A stretch of DNA of 64,000 nt from assembly GCA_037447655.1 (NCBI GenBank), contig JBBHKE010001800.1:1-64000 (forward strand), in the 5' to 3' direction. A model generated the notes under the pieces. That model was given only the letters and a program-made list of their open reading frames with translations, was not told the DNA's origin and searched no databases. Source of the stretch: Zygnema cylindricum. Lineage: Eukaryota; Streptophyta; Zygnematophyceae; Zygnematales; Zygnemataceae. Shown here piece after piece: positions 45,101 to 56,582 of this stretch; within the stretch, counting starts at the first letter, position 1, and each line of letters opens with the position of its first letter. The position numbers and the translations under genes are program-made.

Positions 45101-48100
45101 TCATCTGTATCATATTTCAAATATGCAAAAACTATTGGAAACCTTATATGTGGTGACATCGTACTGTACACGCAGTAAACGGTTTAGTACGCGACAATTA
45201 TATGATGGACGCTCTAGTACCAAGGTTGACTTTACTGATGGTTTATTTATTGGTTATTAATAGACAAAATTTAGACAAAATTTTGAGTTTGATAGAAAAA
45301 GTTAAGTTCTCATGCTGTGATGCCTCTGATTCTGCCTCTAACCGGTTCTATTGCAGACCACTGTTTCTACACTGGTTTCAACTCCTGGCATAGAGTCTAG
45401 AGGCCATAATGAGCAGTTAATTGCACAAAATTTGAATAGAACTAGTCTTGATGAGCATGGAAAGGAGGGACAGGAACAATCGGTGCCTGGTCGACAACAA
45501 AATAATGGGGAAGAAAGTCTCGGTTCACGTTTTAAGTCTGACGGACCACGACACAGAGAGGAAGGCAATTCTTTGATCGGATTTCGACAGGAGAAACTGG
45601 GACACAAAAGGGTATCTAATGATATAAGCTCAGTAGATTCGAAGAATTTAGGAAGGCGTAGATGGTCTATGGGTGTGCCAGGGATAGCTGAGAAGTGGCT
45701 GGGTTTGTCAAATGACTCGGTTAAAGTGAACCGACATTTTATTAGTATGGATAAAGCTGGCAATCAGCAATATCTGGGTGGCTCACGCATCCATCGTCAG
45801 ACGCGGAACGACTCAAGTCCTGAGGGAAGCTTGGTTGGGAAAAGGCTCGACAGTCAATTGAAAAGTTTTCTTGAGAGACGACGGGGAGGAGGTGAAGGAA
45901 GATCTCCAACTGGATTGAGTTACCGAGGTGATGATGGCAAGATCCTTCAAGGAAACAGAGACTGGTCGCAAGAAGAGAAGGAAGGGGGGGTTCAGATTAG
46001 ACAAGAGTCGAATAAACACGCCGAAGAAGAGGTGTGTTTAATCGTTGCATTTTGATTTTGTTTAATGCTTTGCCGTTCATTTACACTGTTGATTATAAAG
46101 ACAGTGTGCAAACTAGCAGGGTTAAAGACTCAAGACGTTGGTTTAAAAGAAAAAAGATGCAGTCGTCCTGTATTTTTACATTTTAGGAATAATTTCTGGT
46201 TTACTGTCCGTAGACATTTTTTGCATTATATTACAGTTTGTTTTCGATTTTTCCTCTTTTTGCCCTCTCTCTCCTACAATTTGTTTGCGAGAGAGTGTAA
46301 CCAAAGTTGAAAAAGTCTATTTTTTTCTTATTAATAATTTTTTTATGACGGTTTTGTGCATTTATGTCGTTGTTTGGATACAAAGACCCCAAGAAAAGAA
46401 ACGCGGTCACAAAATGCAAAACCTTTGTTATTTTTTGGAATTGCTCTTCACCTTTATTTGTTCCATTCAATAACACATCAAGTTTCCCCTCTCTTACTCC
46501 TCCTTGATCGTATTCAATAATTTAGTCTTTTTCTCCTTCTGCCACATTTAACATCATTTTGCCTTTTCCCTCTCATTTTCCCTTTTGATCGTGTCCAATT
46601 ACATAGTCTTTCCCTCTCCCCCTTCTTGTCTTGCTTTACTGTTTCATTCCCAAAATCTTTTTTCCCTCTCCCCCTTGATCATATTTAGTAACAAAGTCTT
46701 TCACTTTCTCTTCCACCCTCTCCCTCTTGTTTTTATCCAAAAACATAGTCCTTTTCTCCTTCTCCCTCATTCAATAACATATTCCCTCTATCTCTCCCTC
46801 TTGATAGTATTTAATGACATAGTTAATTCCTCTCTCCCTCTCCGCCTTTTTTACTGACTTCACAGTTTCAATCCCAGAACTTTTTTCCTCCCCCTCTCCC
46901 ACTCAAGCGTATCCAATAACATAGTATTTTTCCCCCTTTCCCCTCTCTCTCTTGTCCAATAACATGGTCTTTTCTCCTTCTTCCACTTGATCGCGATCGA
47001 TTTGCTTAGTCTCCTCCTCCCTCTCGCTCTCAATCTTTTTCTCCGCCTCCCTCTTTCTCTTCTTCTCGCTTTCTTTCTCGCTTTATGGTTTTTCATCGCT
47101 CAGAGCCTTTTCCCCTCTCCCACTGCCTCTCTGCTTTTTGATCGTAACAGCCCTGTCCCTCTCCTTTTCTCTTTTGATCATGTCCGATATTGTAGGTTAT
47201 TTTCCTCTCTCTCCCTCTTCCTGTCTTGTTTTACTGTTTTTTTGTCACTGAGACCCTTCTCCCTCTCGCTCTCCCTCTTGATCATGTCCACCTACATTGT
47301 TTTTTACCTCCCTCTCTCTTCCCCTTTTTTTGTACGTTTTCTTTGTCTCTCAGAGTGTAGTACTTCAGGATTTCAGTTCGGAAAAGTCACTCAAAATGCA
47401 TTTGCGATAGTGTATGTGCTCATGGAAATGCTTGCATTATCATTCATATGGCAACTATGGTTGTCTACATACTTTGTTGATTGAGTTTTTGCCATTGACT
47501 GATAACAGAGTCAAAAACAGAAGCAGATGTGAGAAGTTGTCGTGTACAAGATGGGGCCTGATTTACTGTTCCATGTGCTTTTGTTGTTGAGCATGAGAAG
47601 GGACTGGTTGTGACACTAGAAAGAAGCAAAATTTATTAGGGTTGTCACAATTTTCCATTTTGGAAGTGGGTGTTCTGAAAGGGGCCGGGGTTTTTCTAAT
47701 CAAGTCGGGAGGTGTAGCGAATGTTTGAGGTTACGCACGACAATCTACCAATTGTGGCAAAATTATAGATGTGGCTTTCACATATTTTCATGGATATTAT
47801 AAGTTAGTTTTGTGGAAAGTTGGGTTAACAGTTGTGAAGGTGAAACCTGGTGACTCCTTTAAGCTTATGATGTGTTGTTCAACTAGGTGTACATCTTCGG
47901 CTAAAAAAATGCACTATGGCGATAAGATTGAATTCAAATCTTCATCCTTTTTTAAGTTTTAACTAGTTGCTTCGTTGACACAGTTGTGTCAATCTGTGAA
48001 AACGGCACAAAAAAGTAGTCTAGGAACAAGCCCTTAAAACTCAGCAATTGGTTGATCGCCTTAACAGAAAAAAAAACTTTTAGTTCCTGATTCTATAAAT

Positions 48101-51100
48101 GAGTGTTTAGCAGGGTCATGGACTCCGACAAATAGGAGTTGGTGACGAGGCAGCAAGTCCAGACGATGGGCCAACCATGAGAAGACAGCTTGGCGAATAC
48201 GATGAGCAACAAGTTTTAGAAAGAGAGGAAAGGAACAGGGGGAAAGAGAGGGGCATACATGGAGCCTCACTGGACCAGAAAGCCTCACAAATCAGTCAAA
48301 TGCCACGGGATAGTAGAGCTCTCCAGGTGGTTTCTAAAGCTGATGGAAGCACCGAGACAGGAAACAAGGAGGAAGCTGATAGGATAAAACAAGGGAAGGG
48401 CGGGCAAAAGTTAGAGTATTTAGGGGCAACTGGGGATGCAAAGATATATGTCGGTGGACGGAAAGGAGATGTTGAAAGGGGGAGGGAGGAAGTGGGGGAA
48501 AGTTCTGTTGGGTCTGAAGAACGAGTGGGCCCACTAGGACGGGACAAGAGACGACTCTCGGGGAGACGATCGAGCTTTCGAGGAATATTGCCTGTTGCTC
48601 AAGGGAGAGGAGGAGGAGTTGTTGGTTTTAGTGAGTTAGACGAGTGGGAGCAACAAAGTTTGTTGCAAAGTCAGGGATTTGTGACAAGTCGTAAATCAGA
48701 TCTCTATGTGGAAAATGATGAGGGATGGGAGGGTGGGACGGAAGATTCTCCAGACGAAGGAGAAGATAGTGAGAGGGAGTGGGATCTGGTGCCAGCCCGG
48801 AGTGGACAGGTAGGTGAAGATGAAGGAGAAGTAAGGAATGGTAGGGATGAGGGTATGGCAACTGGAAGGCAGTTTAGGAGCAGGAGGAAGGGCGTGGGAA
48901 GATGGGGTAGAGGGTGGGTAAGAGAAGCAGCAGCAGGTTTGAAGCAAGAAGATATACTACTAAAGATGAGGGAAGTCGAGGAGGTCGCAAAGGCTAATAG
49001 GGATGAAGAATGGAGGGAAGAACTCGGAAAAGTGATTGTAGAGGATATGGAGCTGAAGAAAGAAAATGAGCAGTTGCGGATGGAACTTGAAAATCTTACA
49101 AAAGAAAAGGTGAGATTGGAACAAGGCCGTAACATTAGTGGTGAGAGAAGAAGGCATTATCCGAACGGAAATGGGGCGGAATGGACAAGTAACAACAGCG
49201 ATATAAGCGAGAGGGAATGGGAAAATAATGTGCACGCCGATTTTAGTGATGATGGGCTCTGGAACAGATTGAGAGAGACAGAGAAAGAACGGGATTTTTT
49301 GTTGGGCAAGGTTGAGCACCTTAAACAAGAGGCAGAAGCACTTAGGGAGCACCGCCAATTGGCCGAGACACTCCTCGGCAAAAGAGAAATAACAACAGAG
49401 GTGAGAGCCAACTTGCCCCTCTCCCACGGTAATGTTGTGATTCGGTAGTCACCTTCGCTCAGTGAGTCACTCTCTCACTATATATTTAGAGTGAGTAAAA
49501 TCTCTATATATAGTCTTGAGTCTCTATATCAAGACTATTTGGTATATAGTCTTGTCAAATATATATATTCAAGACTATATATTTGTTTCAATTTTGTACC
49601 TGGAATGATACAGCAAATAGGATAAACTGTGTTCTTATTGCTGTACATGCTGTGTATCCCGTCCAGGAAAGCCTCGAAAAGTCATTTTTCCTCCCTCAAT
49701 CGCAAAATACCATTCCAGAGTATGATTGTTAGAAGAAATGTGTTTATAAATCGAGCCCCGTTTTCCACAAACAGTCATTTTTTTCGTTCTGACAAATGTA
49801 CTTTTTTTTACAGAGTATGATTCCGTACTGGAAAGTACGTATGGATCAAGCCGTGGTCGAAGCTGAGTCTCACCGGTCCCAATGTCAGTCTTTGGAGCTT
49901 CAACTGGTCGAAGAAAAAAACAATGTGATGAGTCTACAGGATCGCCTTACTGCCGAAGAGACAGCTAATCTTCGAGGAAAACAGGAGAAAGAAAACGCTC
50001 GTAAACGGGAGATGTTGGAGAGGGAAAGGAGAGCCGAAGCCGAGAGGAGAGCGACAGAGGCCAAAGCAGAGGTTCGAAGGTCTCGAGAGGAGGGGAAAGG
50101 GAGAGTTTTCGAGTTGGAGGAGAAGATGAAGGAAGCCATGAGTGAGGTGAGAAAAGGTTCCATCAGGCCCTTTGGGTTTTATCACTGGGGAGTTTATGCC
50201 TTGTGGAAATTTTGTGAATTAAACTGAGTTAATGGCTTGGAATGTTTGGGTTTTCTGTTTTTATTTGTGACCCCTTTTTCTGTTTTTACGTGTGGCCAAA
50301 TTATTTTTTGTCACCAAATTAGTTGCACATGGAGATGGTTGCTCATGGAATGTCACTGTAACCTTCTGTCCAATTCTCCGTCTGTCCGTTTGCTCATTTG
50401 TATGCAGGTCCTTTTGGTCCTTTATCTTTCTGTCTGTCCATCGTCTCTGTCTGTTTGTCTGTCTCTACGTCTCTCCATCCCTCCGTCTCTCCGTCTCTTT
50501 GTCTGTTCGGTTGTCTGTCTCTCCCTCTGTCGTGTCTGTCTGTTGCGTCTTTTTCTCCGTTTGTCTGTCCCTTTGTCCATCTCTGGCCGTTTGTCCGTCT
50601 GTTTGTCTGTCTTTCTATCCGTCCGACTCTCCGTCCCTGTACCCTTCTGTCCAGCTGTCCGTCTATCTGTGTGTCCATTTGTCCGTCTCAATGTCTGTCT
50701 GTTTCTCCATCTTTCCCTCTGTCCCTGTCTCTGCGTCTCTCTCTGTCTGTCTCTCTGTCTTCTCTCCGTCTTTCCATCTTGCCGCTGTCTGAATGTCTGT
50801 CCATCTTTTCCTCTGCCCATCTGTCCGTTTGATTGTCTGTCCGTTTGTAGCTTTGGTTGTTTCCAGAATTTCTTGCTGTGTATGCCCCAGCTTTATTTCT
50901 TGTCTCTGTTATGCAGATGGAGAGGTTGGAAAGAGAACGAATTGCCCTTCTGAAAACAGTGGAGGAATGCCAATTGAGGGAAGCGCAACTCAAAGAAGAA
51001 ATTGATGCGAGGGAACAGCTACTTGAGAGGGCGAGAACGGAAGTGGCAGCTGCAAGTGAAGGTGTAGAGGACAGTGAATTGCTGAGAAAGAGAATAGAGG

Positions 51101-52083
51101 TAGTGGTTTCAGAGAAAAACCAGACAGAAAATTTAGTGGAAAAGTTGAAGAAGGAGCTGGGCAGGCTGAGAGAGGATAGTCGTGTAAAGGACCTGGCGAT
51201 GGAGGATGGGAAGGATGTTTTGGAGGACATGAAGAAGGTAGCAAAAGAAGAAGCTGTACAAAGGGCTAGACTGGAAATTTTGCTCCAAGATGCAGAGGGT
51301 AAGATAGGTAAGTTAGAGGCAGACCATAAGACGGCGCAAGATCAGGCGTTATTGTTTAAGAGACAAATTGAGGACCTTCAAGAAAAAATAGAAACAGAGA
51401 TGGATGTGAGAGGGAGAGTGACAAGACAATTGGAGGATGAGAAAAGGAGAGAGACAGAGCTAAAGGAGGCATTGAAGCTCTGGGAGGGTAAAGTAACTGT
51501 CCTTGAGAACAAGCTGAGAGAGAAAGAGAAGGCAAAGGCAGACCTTGATAATGAGGTTGCTGAGAAGGAAGACCAGATGAGAAAATGGAGACAAAAACTG
51601 GTTGAGAAAGAAGTGCAGTGCAGTGTTCTTAGTGAGAGGCTGAAAGACAAAGAGACTGAATGCAGAGAAACCAAGGAGACTTTGCAAGAACACATGCGAG
51701 AGATAAGGGAATTGAGGGACGAGAGGGCTCGTTTATCCACAGAGTTGACCATTTCTGAAAAAGCGAGAGAGGAAGCAACCCGGAAATGTAATGCACTCGA
51801 AGCAGATCTGTTAAAATCCGATACGGAGTTGAAAGAGATGAAGGCCAACAAACAAAGGTGGGAAGGAGAATTCAGGAACGAAATGCGAAAAGCGAAGGAT
51901 ATGCAAGAATCGACTAAGAAGGCCATCATCGACTCAGAAAATGTAAAACAGACTTATCTTGAGAAAATTGCGGTCCTTCAAACAGAGAACGATTCTTTGT
52001 TGGCGAATAGCTATCTACTGGACGGAGAAATAGCGGTTCTGCGAGGTATTCTAAATGATAAAGGTATTTATGTCGACGATTGA
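42142..52083 (+). CDS. Large coiled-coil protein, nine exons, family not recognised
   Basis: Exons 42142-42820, 43623-43646, 43708-43759, 44512-44587, 44855-45061, 45357-46031, 48114-49400, 49814-50146 and 50917-52083 join through GT...AG introns with every phase matching: 4,500 nt, or 1,499 residues plus stop. The start MFAPRNSSPKKCPSSP is the last in-frame ATG of the opening stretch; one at 42097 is possible. The first ~700 residues are polar and probably disordered (Ser/Pro/Gly/Arg-rich). Coiled coil begins around KMREVEEVAKANRDEEW in exon 7 and runs almost unbroken through exons 8-9 (heptad-like LERERIALLKTVEECQLREA, KVTVLENKLREKEKAK). The end GEIAVLRGILNDKGIYVDD is compact and may be a docking tail. 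There is no membrane segment or enzymatic motif. Such architecture suits a cytoskeletal, centrosomal or tethering protein, but that is inference only. Confidence 0.8.
46480..47345 (+). repeat. Pyrimidine-rich minisatellite in the sixth intron
   Basis: About 860 bp of degenerate repeats mixing CCCTCTCCC runs with a phrase close to CTTGATCGTGTCCAATAACA followed by TAGTCTTTT, repeated at intervals of roughly 60-80 bp with variation. The strand bias matches the sense strand of the surrounding gene. It makes most of the bulk of the 2.1-kb intron 46032-48113. Confidence 0.75.
49490..49580. repeat. AT-rich hairpin-forming repeat in an intron
   Basis: Variants of CTATATATAGTCTTGA and TCAAGACTATATATT alternate in both orientations, giving several overlapping inverted repeats in the intron 49401-49813. 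Confidence 0.7.
50370..50860 (+). repeat. CTGTC/CCGT-rich microsatellite-like tract in the eighth intron
   Basis: About 490 bp made almost wholly of TCTGTCTGTCCGTCTGTC-like tetra/pentanucleotide words, ending about 55 bp before the acceptor of the last coiled-coil-gene exon (50917). The pyrimidine bias is again on the sense strand. Confidence 0.85.
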
Positions 52084-52387
52084 TGATGAACAAATTTACG
52101 AGAAATTCAGGAGGATTATGACCTGACCTTGTTCTACACAGCTTCCTTATGAGAAGAGATGGGGTGGAGTGCCGATTTTTGCTCCTACTGAAACCACCGT
52201 CACAAGGTCAGTTGTTTCCATCTTGATCTTGTAAAGTCTTATTTGATTTTTTTGGCTATGTTTTAGGGGTATCCTTCTGCTTAGTTTTTTTAACACAGAC
52301 GCACCTATGATTTCATTCGCGGCTGAGAATATTTTTAGAAGTTTCTTTTATGATAAAAAAATGCATGTCTGTTCGCTTGTTTTACTG

Positions 52388-52597
52388 GTTCACTGCCCAT
52401 CGCTATTAGTGTTAAAAAAAATTGGCAAGTCGAAGTACTTTTTTTCACTATTGAGTTTTATGGTTTGTAATTGTGGCATCACGACCGGAAGGTATGGCTG
52501 TTACCTTTCGAATGATTTTTTCTAAAGTAAAGTACAATGGTTTGACTGCCCGAGAAATATGATAATTTGACACTAATAGTGGTGGGCGATGTAGTGT
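52388..52597. mobile_element. Short inverted-repeat element
   Basis: The left end CACTGCCCATCGCTATTAGT and right end CACTAATAGTGGTGGGCGATG followed by TA are inverted copies of the family terminus. The body is AT-rich and non-coding. Confidence 0.65.
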
Positions 52598-53254
52598 TGC
52601 TCCTGTGCCATCATTCGTTTTCAGATGTCAAACACCTCACTGTCAATTTCAAGGGAGTTACTTTCAATTTGAGTCTTATCCCATGCTTTTCCCCTCCACT
52701 TCTCAGAAATATTGTCCCCTCCTATTGACAGCTTAAAGATGAAGCGAGGTTATTACACAGCTATTGCAGATTGGTTCATTTATTGGTTCATTTTAGATAT
52801 CGGATGTCAATTTGCGAAAGTTATGTTTTCTCGTTGTAAACCATGTCTTTGCGGTACAAAAGTATGTTTTTTTTTGTTTTTTTTCTTATCCACAATAGAT
52901 TTAGTCGACTTACTGCGGGTAATTGTGGGCGCAGATGTTTGCAGATTGTCGTGGGTAAAGGCCCAATGAGCACTTAAAATAGTATTTAAAATAGGAGCAA
53001 ATTTTATACTTTATGAACCTGTATTTTACTTTTTGAAACTGTTTGGCGTCTTCCGATCCTTTCGCTTTATGCAGAATGCTCATGTTAATAGTTGCAGAAA
53101 ATAAAACAAAAAGTAAATTTAACTAAAAAATAAAACTAAGTGGTAGAGGATTGAGGGAGCCGTCGTAGATGGTGTGAGGACACACCATATCTTTTTGCCT
53201 CTTTTGCCATATCCTCTTCTGCCAATAAGTTGTTGTTTTTGACGGGGAAATTGT

Positions 53255-53430
53255 TTTTAGTGTAGTTCCAAAAACCGTTTTATTTAGGGTTCTGGAAATG
53301 GTGTTCAGTGTAGTTCTGGAAACCGTTGTTAGTGCCGTTCTAGAAGCTGTATTTGGTGTAGTTTCTTTCTGTAGTTTCTTAGTGTAGTTTCTTAGTGTAG
53401 TTTCTAAGTGGAGTTTCTTAGTGTAGTTTT
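53255..53430. repeat. Degenerate tandem repeat
   Basis: AGTGTAGTTCC(A/T)...AACCGTT-like units of about 30 bp grade into a 13-bp unit, GTAGTTTCTTAGT, repeated about five times (53357-53430). Confidence 0.7.
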
Positions 53431-54703
53431 TACTCACGTATATTAGTCTCATAGGATGTGAAGTTGTAATGGATCTGATGAAGCACTGGTGTCAAGGAGC
53501 AAAACGGCTAATGATTTTTTTTTTCATGTTTTTTTGCCGACATTCCATTCTAACTTTTAGGTTGACGTCGATTCATTTTGTTTTGCTGCAGGCTCGGTTT
53601 GAAGCATGTAAACATAAGGGACTCTTTCTTTTTTTTACTGCGGTAAGCTTGTAGTGCGGTAAGCTTGTAGTATTATACTGAGCTTTGTTAAGAAAGCTTG
53701 ATGGTAAACCATTTTAAGTGCATGGGAACAAAAAAATAATCAAAAAGTGGAAACGAAACTGAAAGAACGAAGAATGCATGTATGCTTTCTTTCTCCATAA
53801 CTCTTAAAAAGATTTCATCAAAATCAAATCGGCAGTTCATATTTTTGTATTGGTTTTAGAGGTGTGTGGACTGACAATTCTGTTCTCCCATTGTGGTCAC
53901 TCATGTCGACTAGATTTCGTTTTTAGTTTTTTTTTTTTTTCTCTCTCGAATTTTTTTAGTTTCCGGCACTGAAAGTTTCAACTTCAATTTGTTCATATAT
54001 GTTTATGATTTTTATTTGATATTGAAACTTGGTAAAGGAGTTCCTCCAGTTCAACGGCTGAAGAGGGGACAATCAAGTTATGATGGTATTTTTTTAGGAT
54101 AACAAAGTATTAGTGTGTCATGGAATAAATATTTAAGATGTTAAGAAATTGTCAGTTTTACCCGCAGAAATTGTCAATATATTGCCTATTGGTATTTTGT
54201 CCATTTGTTTGTTACTAGTTATCTGGTAAATTTGCAACCAACCGATGTTTTCTTTGGTTGTGTGCCTTGTTTTTCTATATTGCTATAAAGCATAAGAGAT
54301 CAATGTTGACATCTCAACATTGTGACTTGTGTGATTATAGGAGGAGGTCAAGTTACTCGTATTTTGTATACGTGTAGCTTGTACTATGTACCACTTGTAT
54401 TAACAATGTATTAGTTGTAAGACTTGATGGATCTTCCTTTGTTTCTTGGACAATATAGTCGCGCATGGTTATTAAGATATTATTATTGCCGTCACATTGA
54501 CCTAAATGCTTAGGCGAGAAAAATTGTCTGGCGTAAATGACAGTTGTTTACTAAAAAATTACATTACCACATCCATTTCTTCGATAATTACTCTCCTTCC
54601 CTTTCTACAGCAATATGAAGAGAGTTAAGAGCGTTTCCCGAAAAATCAAACTTCAACATCCACATTTGACTTTTTGGTGCTATTCAGGTACCGAGGATCT
54701 TTC

Positions 54704-54772
54704 TTGGTTGGTTGGATTGGACATGCTTGGTTGGTTGGATTGGACATGCTTGGTTGGTTGGATTGGACATGC
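54704..54772 (+). repeat. Three perfect tandem copies of a 23-bp unit
   Basis: TTGGTTGGTTGGATTGGACA plus TGC is repeated three times without a mismatch. Confidence 0.95.
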
Positions 54773-55158
54773 TTGGTTTAAACAGATATTGACAATTTTA
54801 AGGCTGGGATTCCTAAACCTAGCTCCTGTCCCGACACAAGCGGCAAAAGGGGCATTAAGCGTACAACCGTGCACACCTTTTTAATTATATGGATGTTCAC
54901 CACACTACTACCAAGAGTCCTGATTTTTGGTCTAGCTCCATTCCTTTCAATTTATAGCAATTGGCGAGTGTGGAAATGTACTCTTCTCAATGTTATTAGT
55001 GTTAAAAAAAATAGCGTAAACGTAATATTGTGTATTTGTGTCGAAAAGTAAAAAAAAAGCATTAACATGAGTATCGGCACTTAACGTCAAATTGTATGTC
55101 GACTTTGTCGCGTCTATGTTGAGCTGGCGTCAACCCTATTTCAAGCGCAAGTGTACTA

Positions 55159-55372
55159 CACCACACATCGTTGTTAGCGTTAAAGTTTTCTTCGCTACTT
55201 AAAACATCTTTTCTTTGTGCACACTTGTCAGATTGTCAATCCGATGGTTGCTATTGGAAGTTAAAATTTTCACCTTCCTATTGGCGGTCTTTGATTGGTA
55301 ATCCGACAAGTGCGCACGGAGAGAAGTTTTAAGTGGAGAAAAAAACTTTAACACTAATAACGGTTAGCGGTG
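55159..55372. mobile_element. Palindromic MITE, TA-flanked
   Basis: The 214-bp element runs from CACCACACATCGTTGTTAGCG to TAATAACGGTTAGCGGTG, with TA at 55157-55158 and 55373-55374. The whole length folds back: TTAAAGTTTT(C/T)TTC, ACTTAAAAC and CACTTGTC(A/G)GATT recur as reverse complements on the other arm. Confidence 0.85.
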
Positions 55373-55590
55373 TACCTTGACAGCGTTTGCCGAGATACAT
55401 ACTCATGGGGTTTGGAAATCGTACTAAACATATTAGTTAAAGTGAACTTTTACAGTATTTTGGTCTACTTTACGCTATTTATATTATGTAATGTTTCCGC
55501 TCTTTCCAGCGGCTAACAGCTATGGAAAGTTAATTTACATGTGAAACAAACTTTGCGTTGTATGATTTCTCGATATGATACAAGTCACTA

Positions 55591-55784
55591 TACCGCTAGT
55601 CGTTATTAGTGTTAATAACACTAAATCGGCTGCGACTTTTTCTGGCCAAAGTCACAAAATAGAGCTAGCAACATTATTGAAGGACGTGGATTAAAATCTG
55701 CCACGTCTCCTTGCACTAAACTAGTATTATAAATTCTAATTTCGTATTAACACTAATCTTTAACGCTAATAACGATGAGCGATG
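55591..55784. mobile_element. Short inverted-repeat element, Lines-intron subtype
   Basis: The 194-bp element with termini TACCGCTAGTCGTTATTAGT and TAATAACGATGAGCGATG is flanked by TA. Its body (CGACTTTTTCTGGCCAAAGT, ATCTGCCACGTCTCCTTGCA) matches the 193-bp element at 60732-60924 in reverse orientation. Confidence 0.85.
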
Positions 55785-55906
55785 TAGCGTAGCGCCAAAT
55801 TTTAACATCGATGTGCTCCTTTTTTGATACACTATAATTTTGCCACTGTATAATACGTGCACATGTATTCACGTTACCACTTTCTTTATCAGTTGAACGT
55901 TAGTGC

Positions 55907-56211
55907 CATAGTTCAAAAGTAGGCGTTTTTATGGTAGGCCTTTGGTCGGCGTCTTTATCGTAAGTTGTGATATGGGCTTTTCATGTGATATTCTTAGATC
56001 GCTACTTTGATCAGCGACCGTCCGATCGTCCGAATCTGACGGTGTAATTAATTTTTTTGGTCCGAATGTTTTAATTGGTCCAATTTTTGGTCCGAATGTT
56101 TTAATTGGTCCGAATAGGTCCGAATACATTATGGGTCTTAAGGTCATATTGTATGTTTTGCATACAATAGGCATATTGTATGGGCCTACTTTCACCTACT
56201 TTTGAACTATT
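55907..56211. mobile_element. hAT-like MITE with 8-bp target duplication, copy 2
   Basis: The 305-bp element is flanked by GTTAGTGC at 55899-55906 and GTTAGTGC at 56212-56219. Its termini ATAGTTCAAAAGTAGG and CCTACTTTTGAACTAT are inverted repeats. Length and duplication size suit a non-autonomous hAT element. It is the better-preserved copy of the family at 28349-28791. Confidence 0.85.
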
Positions 56212-56279
56212 GTTAGTGCGCTTGCTACTGTACCTTTAGGGCAGTGCTCCATTGGCTCATAAGCTGCCCGTTTTGGGTC

Positions 56280-56415
56280 ATCCTGTACTGCTATTAGTGT
56301 TTACGTTTTTTTCACCACTACATAGTCTTTCGATTTCAATACGCTTGCCGCCCGATTGGCGGTCTCCAATTGAAAATCGGGCAAAAAGAAGTATTAAGAC
56401 GCGAACGCTGATGGC
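56280..56415. mobile_element. Short inverted-repeat element, degenerate
   Basis: CTGCTATTAGTGTTTACGTTTTT at the left is mirrored by the CGAACGCTGATGGCGATAGTG region at the right. The inner CGCCCGATTGGCGG region and AATTGAAAATCGGGC are complementary. It lies just upstream of the first recognised Lines exon. Confidence 0.55.
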
Positions 56416-56582
56416 GATAGTGTACTGTAATGCCTTCACAGTCGCGAGTGTTTTCTCAATTTTTGAATCAAATTATATTTCCAACTAATACCGATATATG
56501 GTGTATTGTCTTGAGAGTATTGAGCGTTTTCTCGTTTTTTGAATCAAATTACCTTTTATCTTTCTTACTTTGGAAGGGATGC

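Larger units (their letters stand above)
52084..55156. other. Intergenic/3' region between the two host genes
   Basis: About 3 kb with no supported gene. It contains an inverted-repeat element (52388-52597), a degenerate tandem tract (53255-53430), a run of T and a perfect 23-bp minisatellite (54704-54772). The first 100-200 bp is presumably the 3' UTR of the coiled-coil gene. Confidence 0.45.

Noticed and set aside
46987-47484. Leucine-rich, membrane-like open frame of 165 residues
   Set aside because: It is a product of CT-rich minisatellite DNA in an intron; the sequence is repeats, not a transmembrane protein.
50237-50953. Long Cys/Ser/Val-rich open frames over the CTGTC tract
   Set aside because: They arise from a stop-poor tetra/pentanucleotide microsatellite in all frames on both strands and lie in an intron.
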